A stretch of 64,000 bases of DNA. Origin: Parapedobacter koreensis (GTDB lineage Bacteria > Bacteroidota > Bacteroidia > Sphingobacteriales > Sphingobacteriaceae). Shown one piece after another: positions 1 through 8,698 of this stretch (position 1 is its first letter; each line of letters opens with the position of its first letter). The stretch lies in NCBI RefSeq assembly GCF_900109365.1, contig NZ_FNZR01000004.1:310001-374000 (forward strand), given 5' to 3'. A program made the translations under genes and the position numbers. The notes below the pieces were generated by a model. That model searched no databases. It worked only from the letters and a program-made list of their open reading frames with translations, and was not told where the DNA came from.

Positions 1-1
1 G

Positions 2-1390
2 GGGTCCAACACGAAGATGCTGTTCATCACAGCGGGAATGGGGGGCGGTACCGGAACAGGTGCAAGCCCGGTGTTGGCCAAAGCAGCGAAAGAACTCGGG
101 ATTCTTACGGTAGCCATTGTGACTACCCCCTTTGCTTTTGAAGGTAAAAGACGGCGCGTCCAAGCCGAGGAAGGATTAGGTGAATTGCAGAAATATGTCG
201 ATTCCTATTTGGTGATTTCAAATGATCGGCTGCGCGATATTTTCGGCAACCTCACCATGACGGCAGCCTTTGCCAAGGCTGACGATATCCTTACTACTGC
301 GGCAAAAGGTATCGCCGAAATCATTACCATACCCGGCTACGTCAACGTTGATTTTAAAGATGTGCGTACGGTAATGAACGATAGTGGCGTGGCTATTATG
401 GGCAATGCCATAGCCGAAGGTGAGCAACGTGCGCTACGTGCAGTCGAAGGGGCGCTTGCTTCCCCGTTGCTTAAAGACAATGAAATTGAAGGGGCACGTT
501 ATATTTTGCTCAATATCACATCGGGCAAGCAGGAGGTGACCATGGATGAAGTCACCGTTATCACGGATTACATCCAGGAGAAAGCCGGATTGTCCGCTGA
601 TTTGATTTGGGGCAATTGCATCAATGAATCACTGGAAAATGAATTATCGGTAACCATTATTGCTACCGGATTCCAGACCTCTGAAGAACGCAAAAAGGAA
701 AAAGAAAACGAGCGTATTGAGATACCGCTTACGCCGGAAGAGCCCAAGGCGCCTTACGTCAGGCCTATCAACCAATTTGTTCAGAAAGAAAAAAGTGTGG
801 CAGACGCCGAGCCGGTGACCGTGGTCAAACCCGCAACGGAAGAACCCAGCATACGGCCCGTTGCCCAGCAGGCAGACTTGTTCAGTGCGCCTTCTTCATC
901 AAAACCTCAATTGCGGAACACTACCCCTGATAATGATGGGATTATCCGCCATACGTTGACTCCCCAAGAAGCGCAACAGCAACCCCAAGAAGATCGGGCC
1001 GAAGATGGATTCGAGGTGAAAGTGACGGCTTCGCCGTTCCACTTTGAATTGCCCGCTGCTGGCAGTGAAATTCGCCAAGAGGAGAAAGAGCCAGAGGAAG
1101 TCGAAAAAGTTGGCAACACCAGCGATCATAGGACACCGGAGGAAGTGGAGAAAGAATTACTGACGGTCAAGGATCGCATTTTCAGGCTCAAGCAATTGAG
1201 CCTGAAACTGAAATCGGCCAATGGCCTTCAGGAGTTGGAGACGGAGCCCGCATACAGACGCAAACAGCTGGCCTTGGATGACGTGCCGCACTCTTCTGAA
1301 TCCCAAGTTTCCAGGTTTACCCTTTCCACGGAGGAAGGCATTACTGAAATCAGACCAAACAATTCATTTCTACATGATAATGTAGATTAG
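2..1390 (+). CDS. ftsZ: Cell division protein FtsZ (5' end outside window)
   Basis: Tubulin-like GTPase that polymerises into the cytokinetic Z-ring. The reading frame is open from base 2, so the gene starts upstream of the window and only the GTP-binding N-terminus is missing. The first visible residues include the tubulin signature GGGTGTG, followed by the T5-T7 region (NDRLRDIFGNLTM) and the C-terminal GTPase-activating domain. After about residue 235 of the visible part comes a long charged, Pro/Glu-rich linker typical of Bacteroidota FtsZ, ending in a conserved tail (YRRKQLALDDVP) that normally docks membrane tethers such as FtsA. The family assignment is secure. It is the last gene of what is presumably the dcw cluster. 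Confidence 0.97.
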   Translation, partial: GSNTKMLFITAGMGGGTGTGASPVLAKAAKELGILTVAIVTTPFAFEGKRRRVQAEEGLGELQKYVDSYLVISNDRLRDIFGNLTMTAAFAKADDILTTAAKGIAEIITIPGYVNVDFKDVRTVMNDSGVAIMGNAIAEGEQRALRAVEGALASPLLKDNEIEGARYILLNITSGKQEVTMDEVTVITDYIQEKAGLSADLIWGNCINESLENELSVTIIATGFQTSEERKKEKENERIEIPLTPEEPKAPYVRPINQFVQKEKSVADAEPVTVVKPATEEPSIRPVAQQADLFSAPSSSKPQLRNTTPDNDGIIRHTLTPQEAQQQPQEDRAEDGFEVKVTASPFHFELPAAGSEIRQEEKEPEEVEKVGNTSDHRTPEEVEKELLTVKDRIFRLKQLSLKLKSANGLQELETEPAYRRKQLALDDVPHSSESQVSRFTLSTEEGITEIRPNNSFLHDNVD

Positions 1391-1540
1391 CGCATTCTCG
1401 TCTGCCTATTTAATATGTACAACTGTTTGGTGAGGATTCAGTAGAATCGTGAGCCAAGCAGTTTTTATGTTTATGTAGGAAGCCCAGCGACCAAGTCCGG
1501 TAAATAGCCAGAGCGAGTTGGTAGCATTTGATTTAAAGTT

Positions 1541-1548
1541 TATCTTTG
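1541..1548 (+). promoter_or_regulatory. -7 promoter box (TATCTTTG) of the serine palmitoyltransferase gene
   Basis: Exact match to the Bacteroidota -7 consensus TAnnTTTG, 34 bases before the start codon at 1583. A TTG lies about 20 bases upstream as a candidate -33 element. It implies that the gene is transcribed separately from ftsZ, which ends 150 bases earlier. Confidence 0.6.
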
Positions 1549-1582
1549 CAACAATTTTTGTACAATTTATTAAGCAACAGCA

Positions 1583-2827
1583 TTGGACTTATTTGATAAA
1601 ATTGCGAAAAATCTTGGGCCAATCGGCCAGCACTATGAATGGTCACACGGTTATTTTTCCTTCCCTAAATTGGAGGGCGAAATTGCACCCCGTATGTTAT
1701 TCAACGGAAAGGAACATTTGGTTTGGAGCCTCAACAACTATTTAGGGTTGGCCAACCATCCTGAAGTCAGGGAAGTGGATGCCAAGGCTGCGGCAGACTT
1801 TGGTATGGCATATCCCATGGGTGCCCGAATGATGTCTGGAAATAGTGTGTATCATGAAGAGTTGGAGCAAGAGCTCGCCACGTTTGTAGGCAAGGAGGAC
1901 GCTTTTTTGCTCAATTACGGATACCAGGGGATGATATCAATTGTCGATGCATTGCTGGACCGTAATGATGTAGTGGTTTATGATGCAGAATCCCATGCCT
2001 GCATTGTAGATGGTGTGCGGTTGCATATGGGTAAGCGGTTTGTATATCGGCATAACGATATTGAAAGCTGTGAAAAACAATTGATGAGAGCTTCCAAGCT
2101 GACCCGTGCAAATGGCGGATCGATATTGCTGATTACTGAGGGGGTATTTGGCATGTCCGGCGTCCAGGGACAACTAAAGGAGATTGCTGCGTTGAAGAAG
2201 CAATATGGATTCAGAATGCTGGTTGACGATGCGCATGGCTTTGGTACGATGGGGCCTACGGGAGCAGGAACACATGAAGAGCAGGATTGCATCGAAGATG
2301 TCGACATCTATTTTGGGACGTTTGCTAAATCAATGGCCGGAATAGGTGCATTTGTCGCTGCTACAAAAGAAGTAATTACCTACCTCCGCTACAACATGCG
2401 CTCGCAGACCTTTGCCAAATCGTTACCTATGCCCATGGTATTGGGATTGAAGAAGCGCTTTGAATTATTAAAAAACAGCCCCGAGCTAAGGGAAAGGTTA
2501 TGGGATGTTGCACGTGCATTGCAGAATGGATTACGTGAACGAGGATTTGATATCGGTACTACCAATACCATGGTAACCCCTGTGTTTCTCAAGGGCGACC
2601 TTAATGAAGCTACTTCCCTCACCCGGGATCTGCGCGAAACACACGGGATATTTTGTTCCATTGTCGTATATCCCGTTATTCCCAAAGGATTGATTGAATT
2701 AAGGCTAATACCCACCGCGGCACATACCCGTGAAGACGTTGACTATACGTTGGATGCGTTTACTGCCGTGAGCGAAAAGCTGCAAGCAGGCTATTATAAA
2801 CAAGCTGTTTCTTTACAATCGGAATAG
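1583..2827 (+). CDS. spt: Serine palmitoyltransferase (alpha-oxoamine synthase family)
   Basis: PLP-dependent enzyme of the alpha-oxoamine synthase family. It most resembles bacterial serine palmitoyltransferase, which condenses serine with an acyl-thioester in the first step of sphingolipid synthesis, a pathway widespread in Bacteroidota. Visible features are the substrate loop NNYLGLANHP (51-60), the PLP-stacking His in ESHAC (about 138), the DDAHG motif (215-219) and the Schiff-base Lys in TFAKSMAG (249). Length 414 aa fits the family. The start is a TTG: an in-frame TAA lies 12 bases upstream and no ATG precedes the conserved N-terminus. KBL (glycine C-acetyltransferase) and BioF are close relatives, so substrate is inferred from family resemblance and taxon. 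Confidence 0.85.
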   Translation: MDLFDKIAKNLGPIGQHYEWSHGYFSFPKLEGEIAPRMLFNGKEHLVWSLNNYLGLANHPEVREVDAKAAADFGMAYPMGARMMSGNSVYHEELEQELATFVGKEDAFLLNYGYQGMISIVDALLDRNDVVVYDAESHACIVDGVRLHMGKRFVYRHNDIESCEKQLMRASKLTRANGGSILLITEGVFGMSGVQGQLKEIAALKKQYGFRMLVDDAHGFGTMGPTGAGTHEEQDCIEDVDIYFGTFAKSMAGIGAFVAATKEVITYLRYNMRSQTFAKSLPMPMVLGLKKRFELLKNSPELRERLWDVARALQNGLRERGFDIGTTNTMVTPVFLKGDLNEATSLTRDLRETHGIFCSIVVYPVIPKGLIELRLIPTAAHTREDVDYTLDAFTAVSEKLQAGYYKQAVSLQSE

Positions 2828-2849
2828 AACTCCAATAACAATTAGATTT

Positions 2850-2895
2850 AAAAAGCCAAAAAGTGCACAGAAAAGGGCGTTTTTTGGCTTTTTTG
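2850..2895 (+). terminator. Intrinsic terminator after serine palmitoyltransferase
   Basis: AAAAGCCAAAAA is matched downstream by TTTTTTGGCTTTT, making an A/T-rich stem followed by a T tract. The remaining about 220 bases before the H1 gene are strongly A/T rich and hold no gene that I can support. Confidence 0.7.
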
Positions 2896-3116
2896 TTTTA
2901 TATTACCCTTCATATACTATCTGTTTGATTGTCAGCTGAATATATATTTCAGGCTTGAGGTGTTTGTTTGAACATCTTATGGATTGTGGAAAAAAAAGCG
3001 TGTTTATAGCCTGCCTTGGGTGTTTTAATGTTTTTTTTTCCAAAAAAAGATTCTACTTTTAACGCACTGTAGATTATTTAACTTAATTAAATTTAAAACT
3101 TAAAGGAGTATTTATT

Positions 3117-3302
3117 ATGGCAAGTATTCAAAAATTTAACGAGCTGAAGAGCTTAATCGACGGGCTGGAGGGGGACGCTGACAAATTTTTCAATAAAGGC
3201 AACAGCGCTGCAGGTACCCGCGTGAGGAAAGGCCTACAAGAGGTTAAAAACTTGGCCCAAGAAATCCGCTTGGAGATTCAAGATGCAAAAAATGCAAAAT
3301 AA
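3117..3302 (+). CDS. Histone H1-like nucleoid protein (Hc1 family)
   Basis: Small basic helical protein of 61 aa matching the Bacteroidota histone H1 family. These proteins resemble the C-terminal part of eukaryotic H1 and chlamydial Hc1 and are thought to bind and compact DNA. The conserved core NSAAGTRVRKGLQE (about 29-42) and the Lys-rich end are present, flanked by Glu-rich helix. An unusually good Shine-Dalgarno for this phylum, AAGGAG at 3103-3108, sits 8 bases before the ATG, suggesting high translation. It is monocistronic, between two terminators. Role is inferred from the family. Confidence 0.85.
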   Translation: MASIQKFNELKSLIDGLEGDADKFFNKGNSAAGTRVRKGLQEVKNLAQEIRLEIQDAKNAK

Positions 3303-3333
3303 GCAGACCTATTAATATGCATTAAACGCTTAC

Positions 3334-3365
3334 AAGCCCTGAATGTTCAGGGCTTTTTTATTTTT
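3334..3365 (+). terminator. Terminator after the H1-like gene
   Basis: AGCCCTGAA and TTCAGGGCT form a 9-bp stem followed immediately by a T-rich run (TTTTTATTTTT), a typical rho-independent terminator. Confidence 0.85.
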
Positions 3366-3389
3366 CAGGCAAGTTATTTAACTTAGGTG

Positions 3390-4850
3390 ATGCGATATAC
3401 CGCTACATACTTTTTTGGAATAAGCTGCTTGGTTTTATCATTGTTGTCTTCCGTTGAGGGGTGGGCGCAGTGCGGATCCGTGGGTGACCCGATTGTCAAC
3501 ATTACGTTTGGCACCCGGTTGAATCCCGATTTTGGTGGCGGTACCACTACCTATCACCGGAATGAACAGGGCGAATTGAACGATGGTGAATATAAACTTG
3601 GCAGCAATGGTAACCAAGGAAGAGAATCATGGCATAATCTTCGGGATCATACCCATCCAAATGAGGAAGGCATGATGCTCCTTGTCAATGCAAGTTATGA
3701 CACCGGTGAATTCTATCGCATACGGGTTTCGGGGCTGTGCCAAGATACCCGGTTTCGCTTCAGCGCATGGATAGCCAATGTCAATAACATCGCGGAATGC
3801 GATAGCAATGCCCTGTCTCCGAATGTACGCTTTGTTATTGAAGACCTGAACGGCAATGCCGTCAGCTTACCCTATGTGACAGGCAATATCCCCCCTTCGG
3901 CAACACCACAATGGCAACCTTATGGCTTTGAATTTGATACCGGCAATCAAACCGAATTTTACCTCGTGCTTATCAATGAAAATCCCGGTGGCTGTGGTAA
4001 TGACCTGGCCATTGACGACATTCAGTTTAGGCCCTGCGGCCCAGAAATTACATTGGATGCAGCATTGACGAGGGGCACAGATACCATTTTCTTCTGTGAA
4101 GAATCGGCAAGTCCAATAGCAATAACCAGCGCCATGGAAGCCAGTGAAGCATATGCCACTGCCCCCGCTTTCCAATGGCAAACCCGGTATGAAGGGCAAA
4201 CGGAGTGGCAGGATATACCGGGAGAAACGGGAGCGAGCCTTACGATCAGGCCTGTACATTATCAATGGTATCGGGTCACTGCTGCGGCAAGCAAAGCCAA
4301 TCTCGATAACCGGCTTTGCAGGGTTGTATCGGATTCGCTGGTCGTCATACGCGACACTGTTCACCTCGCCCCCATGGAGGATTTAGTCATCTCGCCCGGC
4401 CAACAGATCAGTCTGCATCCCCAGACGAATGGTACGCAATTCCACTGGCATCCTGCGGTCGGCTTAAGCAATGCTACAGTACGCAATCCTGTGGCTTACC
4501 CTACGGAAACAACGACCTACCAACTGATGGTCAGCAATACGCAGGGGTGCTACAATGTCGCTTTGGTGACCGTACGCGTATTACCGGAACTTATTTTGCC
4601 CAATACGTTTACGCCAAATGGCGACGGCATCAACGATACCTGGGTGATTGCTGGCTTGGATGAATACCCAAGTGCCTCGGTACAAGTATTCAACCGGTGG
4701 GGAGCGCTGGTATTTTCGTCCGAAGGGTACCAAGCACCTTGGGATGGCCAATCCAACGGTGCCCAACTGCCCACGGGAACATACTATTACATCATCTCTT
4801 CCAAGTTATTGACGCGGCCGTTGACCGGATCGGTGACGATGTTAAAATAA
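3390..4850 (+). CDS. Secreted protein with T9SS type-B C-terminal sorting domain
   Basis: Extracellular protein of about 486 aa. It has a Sec signal peptide (hydrophobic stretch ending near VEGWAQ), a carbohydrate-binding-like beta-sandwich region (residues 30-220), an Ig/PKD-like region (about 225-400) and a C-terminal gliding-motility-associated domain starting near LPNTFTPNGDGINDTW. That last motif is the hallmark of the type-B (CHU_C) sorting domain, which directs export by the type IX secretion system. No catalytic motif is seen, so it may be an adhesin or gliding-related surface protein. A GTG three bases earlier is an alternative start; I prefer the ATG. Confidence 0.85.
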   Translation: MRYTATYFFGISCLVLSLLSSVEGWAQCGSVGDPIVNITFGTRLNPDFGGGTTTYHRNEQGELNDGEYKLGSNGNQGRESWHNLRDHTHPNEEGMMLLVNASYDTGEFYRIRVSGLCQDTRFRFSAWIANVNNIAECDSNALSPNVRFVIEDLNGNAVSLPYVTGNIPPSATPQWQPYGFEFDTGNQTEFYLVLINENPGGCGNDLAIDDIQFRPCGPEITLDAALTRGTDTIFFCEESASPIAITSAMEASEAYATAPAFQWQTRYEGQTEWQDIPGETGASLTIRPVHYQWYRVTAAASKANLDNRLCRVVSDSLVVIRDTVHLAPMEDLVISPGQQISLHPQTNGTQFHWHPAVGLSNATVRNPVAYPTETTTYQLMVSNTQGCYNVALVTVRVLPELILPNTFTPNGDGINDTWVIAGLDEYPSASVQVFNRWGALVFSSEGYQAPWDGQSNGAQLPTGTYYYIISSKLLTRPLTGSVTMLK

Positions 4851-4919
4851 AGCTACAGCGGGCGCGCTTTATTGTTTCTGCTTTTTTTTGTATTATCGCT
4901 GCAAAGAAATGATTCTATT

Positions 4920-6059
4920 ATGGGCGGCAAATTAAATAATCCAATTTGGATAATGAGTTCAGCATTTGACCAGTTGACGTTGAGAGAATTGATTTCAACG
5001 GCTCAATATGTTGGTGTACAGGGGATTGATTTGTGTGTTTTCCGCCTTGATGGCACTCGGCAAGACCATACAGCCACTCATTTGGATTATGACCACTTCA
5101 CGCTGGACACGGCCAAACAGCTTATCGAAGATTTCAATGCCGCAAGCCTGGGGTTATCATTAGGTGCTTTCGAGAACATGATTGGTGGAGATCCGGCGGA
5201 GCGAATCAAAAACCAAAACCACCTGCTGAAGCTAATCCGGATTGCGTACCTGCTGGGGGGGGATGCCAATGATGTGAAGGTAGGCACATTTGTCGGGTAT
5301 AACCATGAGCTTGGTGCCGAAGAAGGTGGTTTTCAGAAAAACCTCGACGAATATAAACGGGTGTTTGGCCCGATCATCAAGTACGCGGAAGATATGGGTG
5401 TGACGATATTGTATGAAAATTGCCCGATGGAAGGATGGCGATCGGCTTCATTTACGACCACCTTCAATAATTTGGCGGGAGTTCTGGCTGCACGCAAATT
5501 GATGTATGCGTTGATTCCCAGTAGGGCACATGGCGAAATTTATGACCCGTCGCATGATATCTGGCAGCATACGGATCCCGTGGATGTCATTGCACAAAGT
5601 GATATTTCACGAATCCAGCGTATTCATGTAAAAACCACCCGCAATCTCAAAACCAAAGCCCGGGTAGATTGGGGTGGTATGTATCCCATGCAAACTGTGG
5701 ATAAAGATTTGGCTGCTGAAGCAGGGGTAGCCATTCCGGCGCATGATTGGGATAGGCATCATTATGAAGCTATGCTGCCTGGATTTGGCGGATCTGATAG
5801 TATGGACTGGCGGGCATTTGCAGATTTGCTTACCGCGAAAGGTTTTGATGGGCCATATGAAATCGAAAATGAGGCTAAAAACTCAAAAGATACAGGCAAT
5901 ATTTCGGCCATCGTGCAGGGGTACCAAGCTACTGTTGGTTTTTTGTCGCCCATGCTGTGGAACTTGGATGAATCGGCAGGCTATAAGTATAGAAATTCCC
6001 AGTCATTCATGTATTCCGAGATGCATGATGTGCCGGTAAGGACAATTGATCAATTGTAA
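4920..6059 (+). CDS. Sugar phosphate isomerase/epimerase family TIM-barrel protein
   Basis: Xylose-isomerase-like TIM barrel (AP endonuclease 2 superfamily), about 379 aa. Characteristic pieces are the GVQGIDLCVF strand, the metal-ligand Glu regions YENCPMEGW and PYEIENEA, and the His-containing HVKTTRN strand. Such enzymes bind a divalent metal and isomerise or epimerise sugars, inositols or keto-acids; the substrate cannot be read from the sequence. The frame is open 48 bases further upstream, but those residues look like untranslated sequence, so I start at MGGKLNN. Monocistronic, convergent with the response regulator. Confidence 0.75.
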   Translation: MGGKLNNPIWIMSSAFDQLTLRELISTAQYVGVQGIDLCVFRLDGTRQDHTATHLDYDHFTLDTAKQLIEDFNAASLGLSLGAFENMIGGDPAERIKNQNHLLKLIRIAYLLGGDANDVKVGTFVGYNHELGAEEGGFQKNLDEYKRVFGPIIKYAEDMGVTILYENCPMEGWRSASFTTTFNNLAGVLAARKLMYALIPSRAHGEIYDPSHDIWQHTDPVDVIAQSDISRIQRIHVKTTRNLKTKARVDWGGMYPMQTVDKDLAAEAGVAIPAHDWDRHHYEAMLPGFGGSDSMDWRAFADLLTAKGFDGPYEIENEAKNSKDTGNISAIVQGYQATVGFLSPMLWNLDESAGYKYRNSQSFMYSEMHDVPVRTIDQL

Positions 6060-6079
6060 GATGGACGGGCAACTTAGGA

Positions 6080-6721
6080 TTAAACACCGGAATGTAAGCG
6101 GAATTTTTCAATGAGTTCGGCGATATTGTCTACTTGCAATTTCTCAAAAATACGTGTTTTGTAAGTGCTTACCGTGGACGTGCTGAGGTTGAGTGCCTTG
6201 GATACTTCCATGATACCCAGCCCCTGTACCAGGTATTTGGCCACATCTACTTCCCTGTTGGAAAGTTTATTCAACGGATTATCGGCTTTCAGTACCGATT
6301 TTCCCATCGTGAGGGTATTATAGTACAATTCCCTTACCTCCGGGCTCATGTATTTTCCCCGCTGGATGACGGCCAGAAGCGCCTCTTTTAGATCGGCTTT
6401 CGACGTGTTTTTGTTGAGGTAACCCGCAGCGCCCGCTTGTAGATAGCGTAATGCATAAAGTGTCTCATCATAGGATGAGAAAACCAAGATTTTAATATTG
6501 GGCTGTGCCGTCAATACTTTTTCAACCATCTTGATGTTATTCCCCCCCGGCATGTTGATGTCAAGCAGCAAGAGATCATATTGTTTTTCCAGTAATAATT
6601 TGATCATTTCATCAAAATCTTCAGCTTGGGTGACCTTTGCCAAGGGCAGTGTCTCTTTTACCACGATTGATGTACCCAGCCTAACGATACCGTGATCATC
6701 TGCTATTAATATCTCTGTCAT
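6080..6721 (-). CDS. LuxR/NarL-family response regulator
   Basis: Two-component response regulator, 213 aa. The receiver domain (1-120) has the acidic pair DD near residues 8-9, the phosphoacceptor Asp in LLLLDINMPG (about 54) and the Lys of the switch region (LNKNTSK). The C-terminal LuxR-type helix-turn-helix (about 148-210) reads LSNREVDVAKYLVQG...VSKALNLSTSTVSTYK. No histidine kinase is adjacent, so it is an orphan here. Its promoter region carries a cluster of GGTTAA motifs that may be its own target. Confidence 0.92.
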   Translation of the reverse strand: MTEILIADDHGIVRLGTSIVVKETLPLAKVTQAEDFDEMIKLLLEKQYDLLLLDINMPGGNNIKMVEKVLTAQPNIKILVFSSYDETLYALRYLQAGAAGYLNKNTSKADLKEALLAVIQRGKYMSPEVRELYYNTLTMGKSVLKADNPLNKLSNREVDVAKYLVQGLGIMEVSKALNLSTSTVSTYKTRIFEKLQVDNIAELIEKFRLHSGV

Positions 6722-6804
6722 GTGAAATTAACGTTTGTCATAGAGGCGCCACACGGATGACGCTTGGTTATTTCATAAGTAAGGATGCCAACTTGCGAAC
6801 AATG

Positions 6805-7000
6805 CAAATATAAGGTTAAAATATTAATTGCATTAACCTTCCAGGTTAAATTTGATGGATTGGGGGTAAAAATATATGCTAGGTGGTTAATTTTTCGATC
6901 ATCCTTTGTCGGTGCTAAATTATCAATTTAAAAAAAAATTTGATTACTTGCTAAAAATACTCATTTTAGGGTTAAGAAAAAAAATAAAACAAATTAACCT
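6805..7000. promoter_or_regulatory. Divergent regulatory region with six GGTTAA motifs
   Basis: The 287-base gap between the response regulator (minus) and mscL (plus) contains a minus-strand -7 box TATATTTG (6812 to 6805). It also holds six GGTTAA/TTAACC hexamers: 6814-6819, 6833-6838, 6844-6849, 6885-6890, 6970-6975 and 6994-6999. Two form a perfect inverted repeat TTAACCT-TCC-AGGTTAA at 6833-6849. The density is far above the roughly 0.1 expected in this A/T-rich stretch. Likely a regulator-binding array; the binding protein is unknown. Confidence 0.5.
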
Positions 7001-7008
7001 TTTTATTT

Positions 7009-7419
7009 ATGGGCATTTTGAAAGAATTCAAGGAGTTTGCCATGCGTGGAAGCGTGGTAGACCTTGCAGTTGGTGTAATCATCGGTGGAGCCTTTGGCAA
7101 AATCGTCACCTCCTTAGTCAATGACATTATCATGCCGCCGATTGGATTCCTAACAGGAGGAATTGATTTTTCAGAGATGAAATATGTTATTCAGCCGGGG
7201 GATGAAGCAAATGGGGTGACCGAAACAGCGATTAACTACGGCAACTTCATCAACATTGTCATTGAATTTATCATCATTGCATTTTGCATTTTTATCGTTA
7301 TCAAGGGACTTAACTCCTTGAAACGTAAAAAGGACGAGGTGCCTGCGGCACCACCCGAACCGCCCAAAGAAGAGCTATTGTTGACCGAAATCAGGGATTT
7401 GCTGAAGGCAAAGCAATAG
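7009..7419 (+). CDS. mscL: Large-conductance mechanosensitive channel MscL
   Basis: Homopentameric inner-membrane channel that opens on membrane tension and releases solutes during hypo-osmotic shock. The 136-aa protein has the amphipathic N-terminal helix ([14 protein letters not shown]), the highly conserved pore helix TM1 ([20 protein letters not shown], 16-35), a periplasmic loop, TM2 (about 77-100, [14 protein letters not shown]) and the cytoplasmic bundle helix ([13 protein letters not shown]). Length and motifs match the family fully. Confidence 0.97.
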   Translation: MGILKEFKEFAMRGSVVDLAVGVIIGGAFGKIVTSLVNDIIMPPIGFLTGGIDFSEMKYVIQPGDEANGVTETAINYGNFINIVIEFIIIAFCIFIVIKGLNSLKRKKDEVPAAPPEPPKEELLLTEIRDLLKAKQ

Positions 7420-7423
7420 GGAT

Positions 7424-7466
7424 GATGACACGTGCGCCGTTCAGCGCACGTGTCATCGAATTTTTT
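7424..7466. terminator. Bidirectional terminator between mscL and the ChaN-like gene
   Basis: A perfect 14-bp stem, GATGACACGTGCGC / GCGCACGTGTCATC, with a 6-base loop, followed on the plus strand by a T run that runs into the stop codon of the convergent gene. It probably serves mscL mainly. Confidence 0.85.
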
Positions 7467-8343
7467 AGAATGTTTTGGCTACGGTCGGATCGGTTAGGAT
7501 CACAAAATCACCTAAACGGCTAAACGTATCCCAATCCGGTTGAGCGATGCTTTCATCCGGAAAACAAGAAATGTTTAAAACCGAGAGCTTAGGTGCATAT
7601 TTCCGCAGGTGGGCAACCGTTCCCAATTGCTCATCGCTGTGAAACCGGCCATTAAGATGCAGAATTTTTTTTACGGGCTTCTTTTTTGCCAATCGGCTGA
7701 TCCGGTAAGCCATCGTTGCATCCCATAGGTTTTGGCTTTGGTATATTTTCAGGTTTCCCATCCCTTCATGTCCGCCCATCAGGCCGGCAAATTTATCGTA
7801 ATAGGCGCCCGTAAGGGTGTCTACGGGAAGCGGTGCGAGCAGGGCCCTGGCCGTTTTATCCAGGGCTTTTAGGCTTTCCAGCCCCTCACGGGTCACCCTG
7901 TTGGTATAACGACTTGGCGCGTTTGCCGCTAATACGGGCAGGTGGTGTTCCTTGGCATACTCCACCATCGGGCGATAGTCCTTGTAATTGTTCCACAATA
8001 CAGCATCTTTATCCAGGTTGCGCTCCGTAATGAGTCCCGAAAGGTATTCATCCAGCACCAGTTGATCGTCACTCACAAACATTTCCATGGAAAGCGCAAC
8101 GCCACTGTATTGGTCGGTCAGTGCGCGCAAGAGCTCATACTGCAGTACATGGGCTATCGAATCGTTGTGCTCCTCACCGAAAAAGACCACATCAGCACGC
8201 TGGAGCGCCGCCGCCAAATCGGGTAATCCGATTTCCCGTTGCGCATGGGTGTCGTATATCCGATAATGGATACTATCCTGTTGCATGGAAAACGCGGCAA
8301 ATGGCAGGAGGCCTGTCAAATAGCAAAGCATCAATTTTATCAT
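7465..8343 (-). CDS. ChaN-family haem-binding-like protein
   Basis: Protein of 292 aa with a Sec-type N-terminus (hydrophobic, ending near FAAFSMQ) and a ChaN/DUF399 domain. Conserved elements are VVFFGEEHNDSIAHVLQ (about 51-67), the SMEMF motif, the DYRPMVEYAKEHHLPVLAANAP stretch and HLNGRFHSDEQLGT near the C-terminus. Characterised ChaN (Campylobacter) is an iron-regulated haem-binding lipoprotein; the general fold is related to EreA/TraB proteins. The exact role here is unknown. On the minus strand, TATATTCG at 8354-8347 is a near-consensus -7 box just before the start. Confidence 0.8.
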   Translation of the reverse strand: MIKLMLCYLTGLLPFAAFSMQQDSIHYRIYDTHAQREIGLPDLAAALQRADVVFFGEEHNDSIAHVLQYELLRALTDQYSGVALSMEMFVSDDQLVLDEYLSGLITERNLDKDAVLWNNYKDYRPMVEYAKEHHLPVLAANAPSRYTNRVTREGLESLKALDKTARALLAPLPVDTLTGAYYDKFAGLMGGHEGMGNLKIYQSQNLWDATMAYRISRLAKKKPVKKILHLNGRFHSDEQLGTVAHLRKYAPKLSVLNISCFPDESIAQPDWDTFSRLGDFVILTDPTVAKTF

Positions 8344-8423
8344 GTTGCGAATATACGGCTTTCCACCGACCCATGATATGGAAAAAAATGTGGGATAAAT
8401 TTGATATTTATCCTATTAACCCG

Positions 8424-8431
8424 TACATTTG
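8424..8431 (+). promoter_or_regulatory. -7 box (TACATTTG) of rpmH
   Basis: Exact TAnnTTTG match 43 bases upstream of the rpmH ATG, in the expected position for the rpmH-rnpA-yidD operon promoter. Confidence 0.6.
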
Positions 8432-8474
8432 CGCTCTCGTTTTGGGGATATAAAAAAAATAGATATTAAGCGTC

Positions 8475-8633
8475 ATGAAGAGAACATTTCAGCCGTCGCT
8501 ACGGAAAAAAAGGAATAAGCATGGATTCAGGGAGCGCATGGCTACTGCCAATGGCCGTCGCGTTTTGGCCGCAAGGCGTGCGAAGGGAAGAAAACGCCTT
8601 ACCGTATCAGACGGAGGCCGTCACAAAGCCTAA
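8475..8633 (+). CDS. rpmH: 50S ribosomal protein L34
   Basis: Fifty-two-residue, very basic protein starting MKRTFQPS and containing the signature [23 protein letters not shown], with the [10 protein letters not shown] end. It is a structural protein of the large ribosomal subunit. The gene lies directly upstream of rnpA, the universal arrangement near oriC or gyrB in bacteria. It is slightly longer than the 44-46 aa of E. coli because of a short C-terminal tail (GGRHKA), common in Bacteroidota. Confidence 0.97.
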   Translation: MKRTFQPSLRKKRNKHGFRERMATANGRRVLAARRAKGRKRLTVSDGGRHKA

Positions 8634-8698
8634 TCACGATATTGCCGGTGACTGCTTGCGTCCGGAGCCATCAACCGGTTTCGCGTAAGCCATCGAGC

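Noticed and set aside
3867-4364. 165-residue minus-strand frame inside the T9SS protein gene
   Set aside because: Antisense shadow of a well-supported secreted protein, with no start context and no recognisable domain.
8642-8698. 19-residue N-terminal extension of RnpA from a TTG
   Set aside because: Not typical for the family, and an ATG gives the normal N-terminus.
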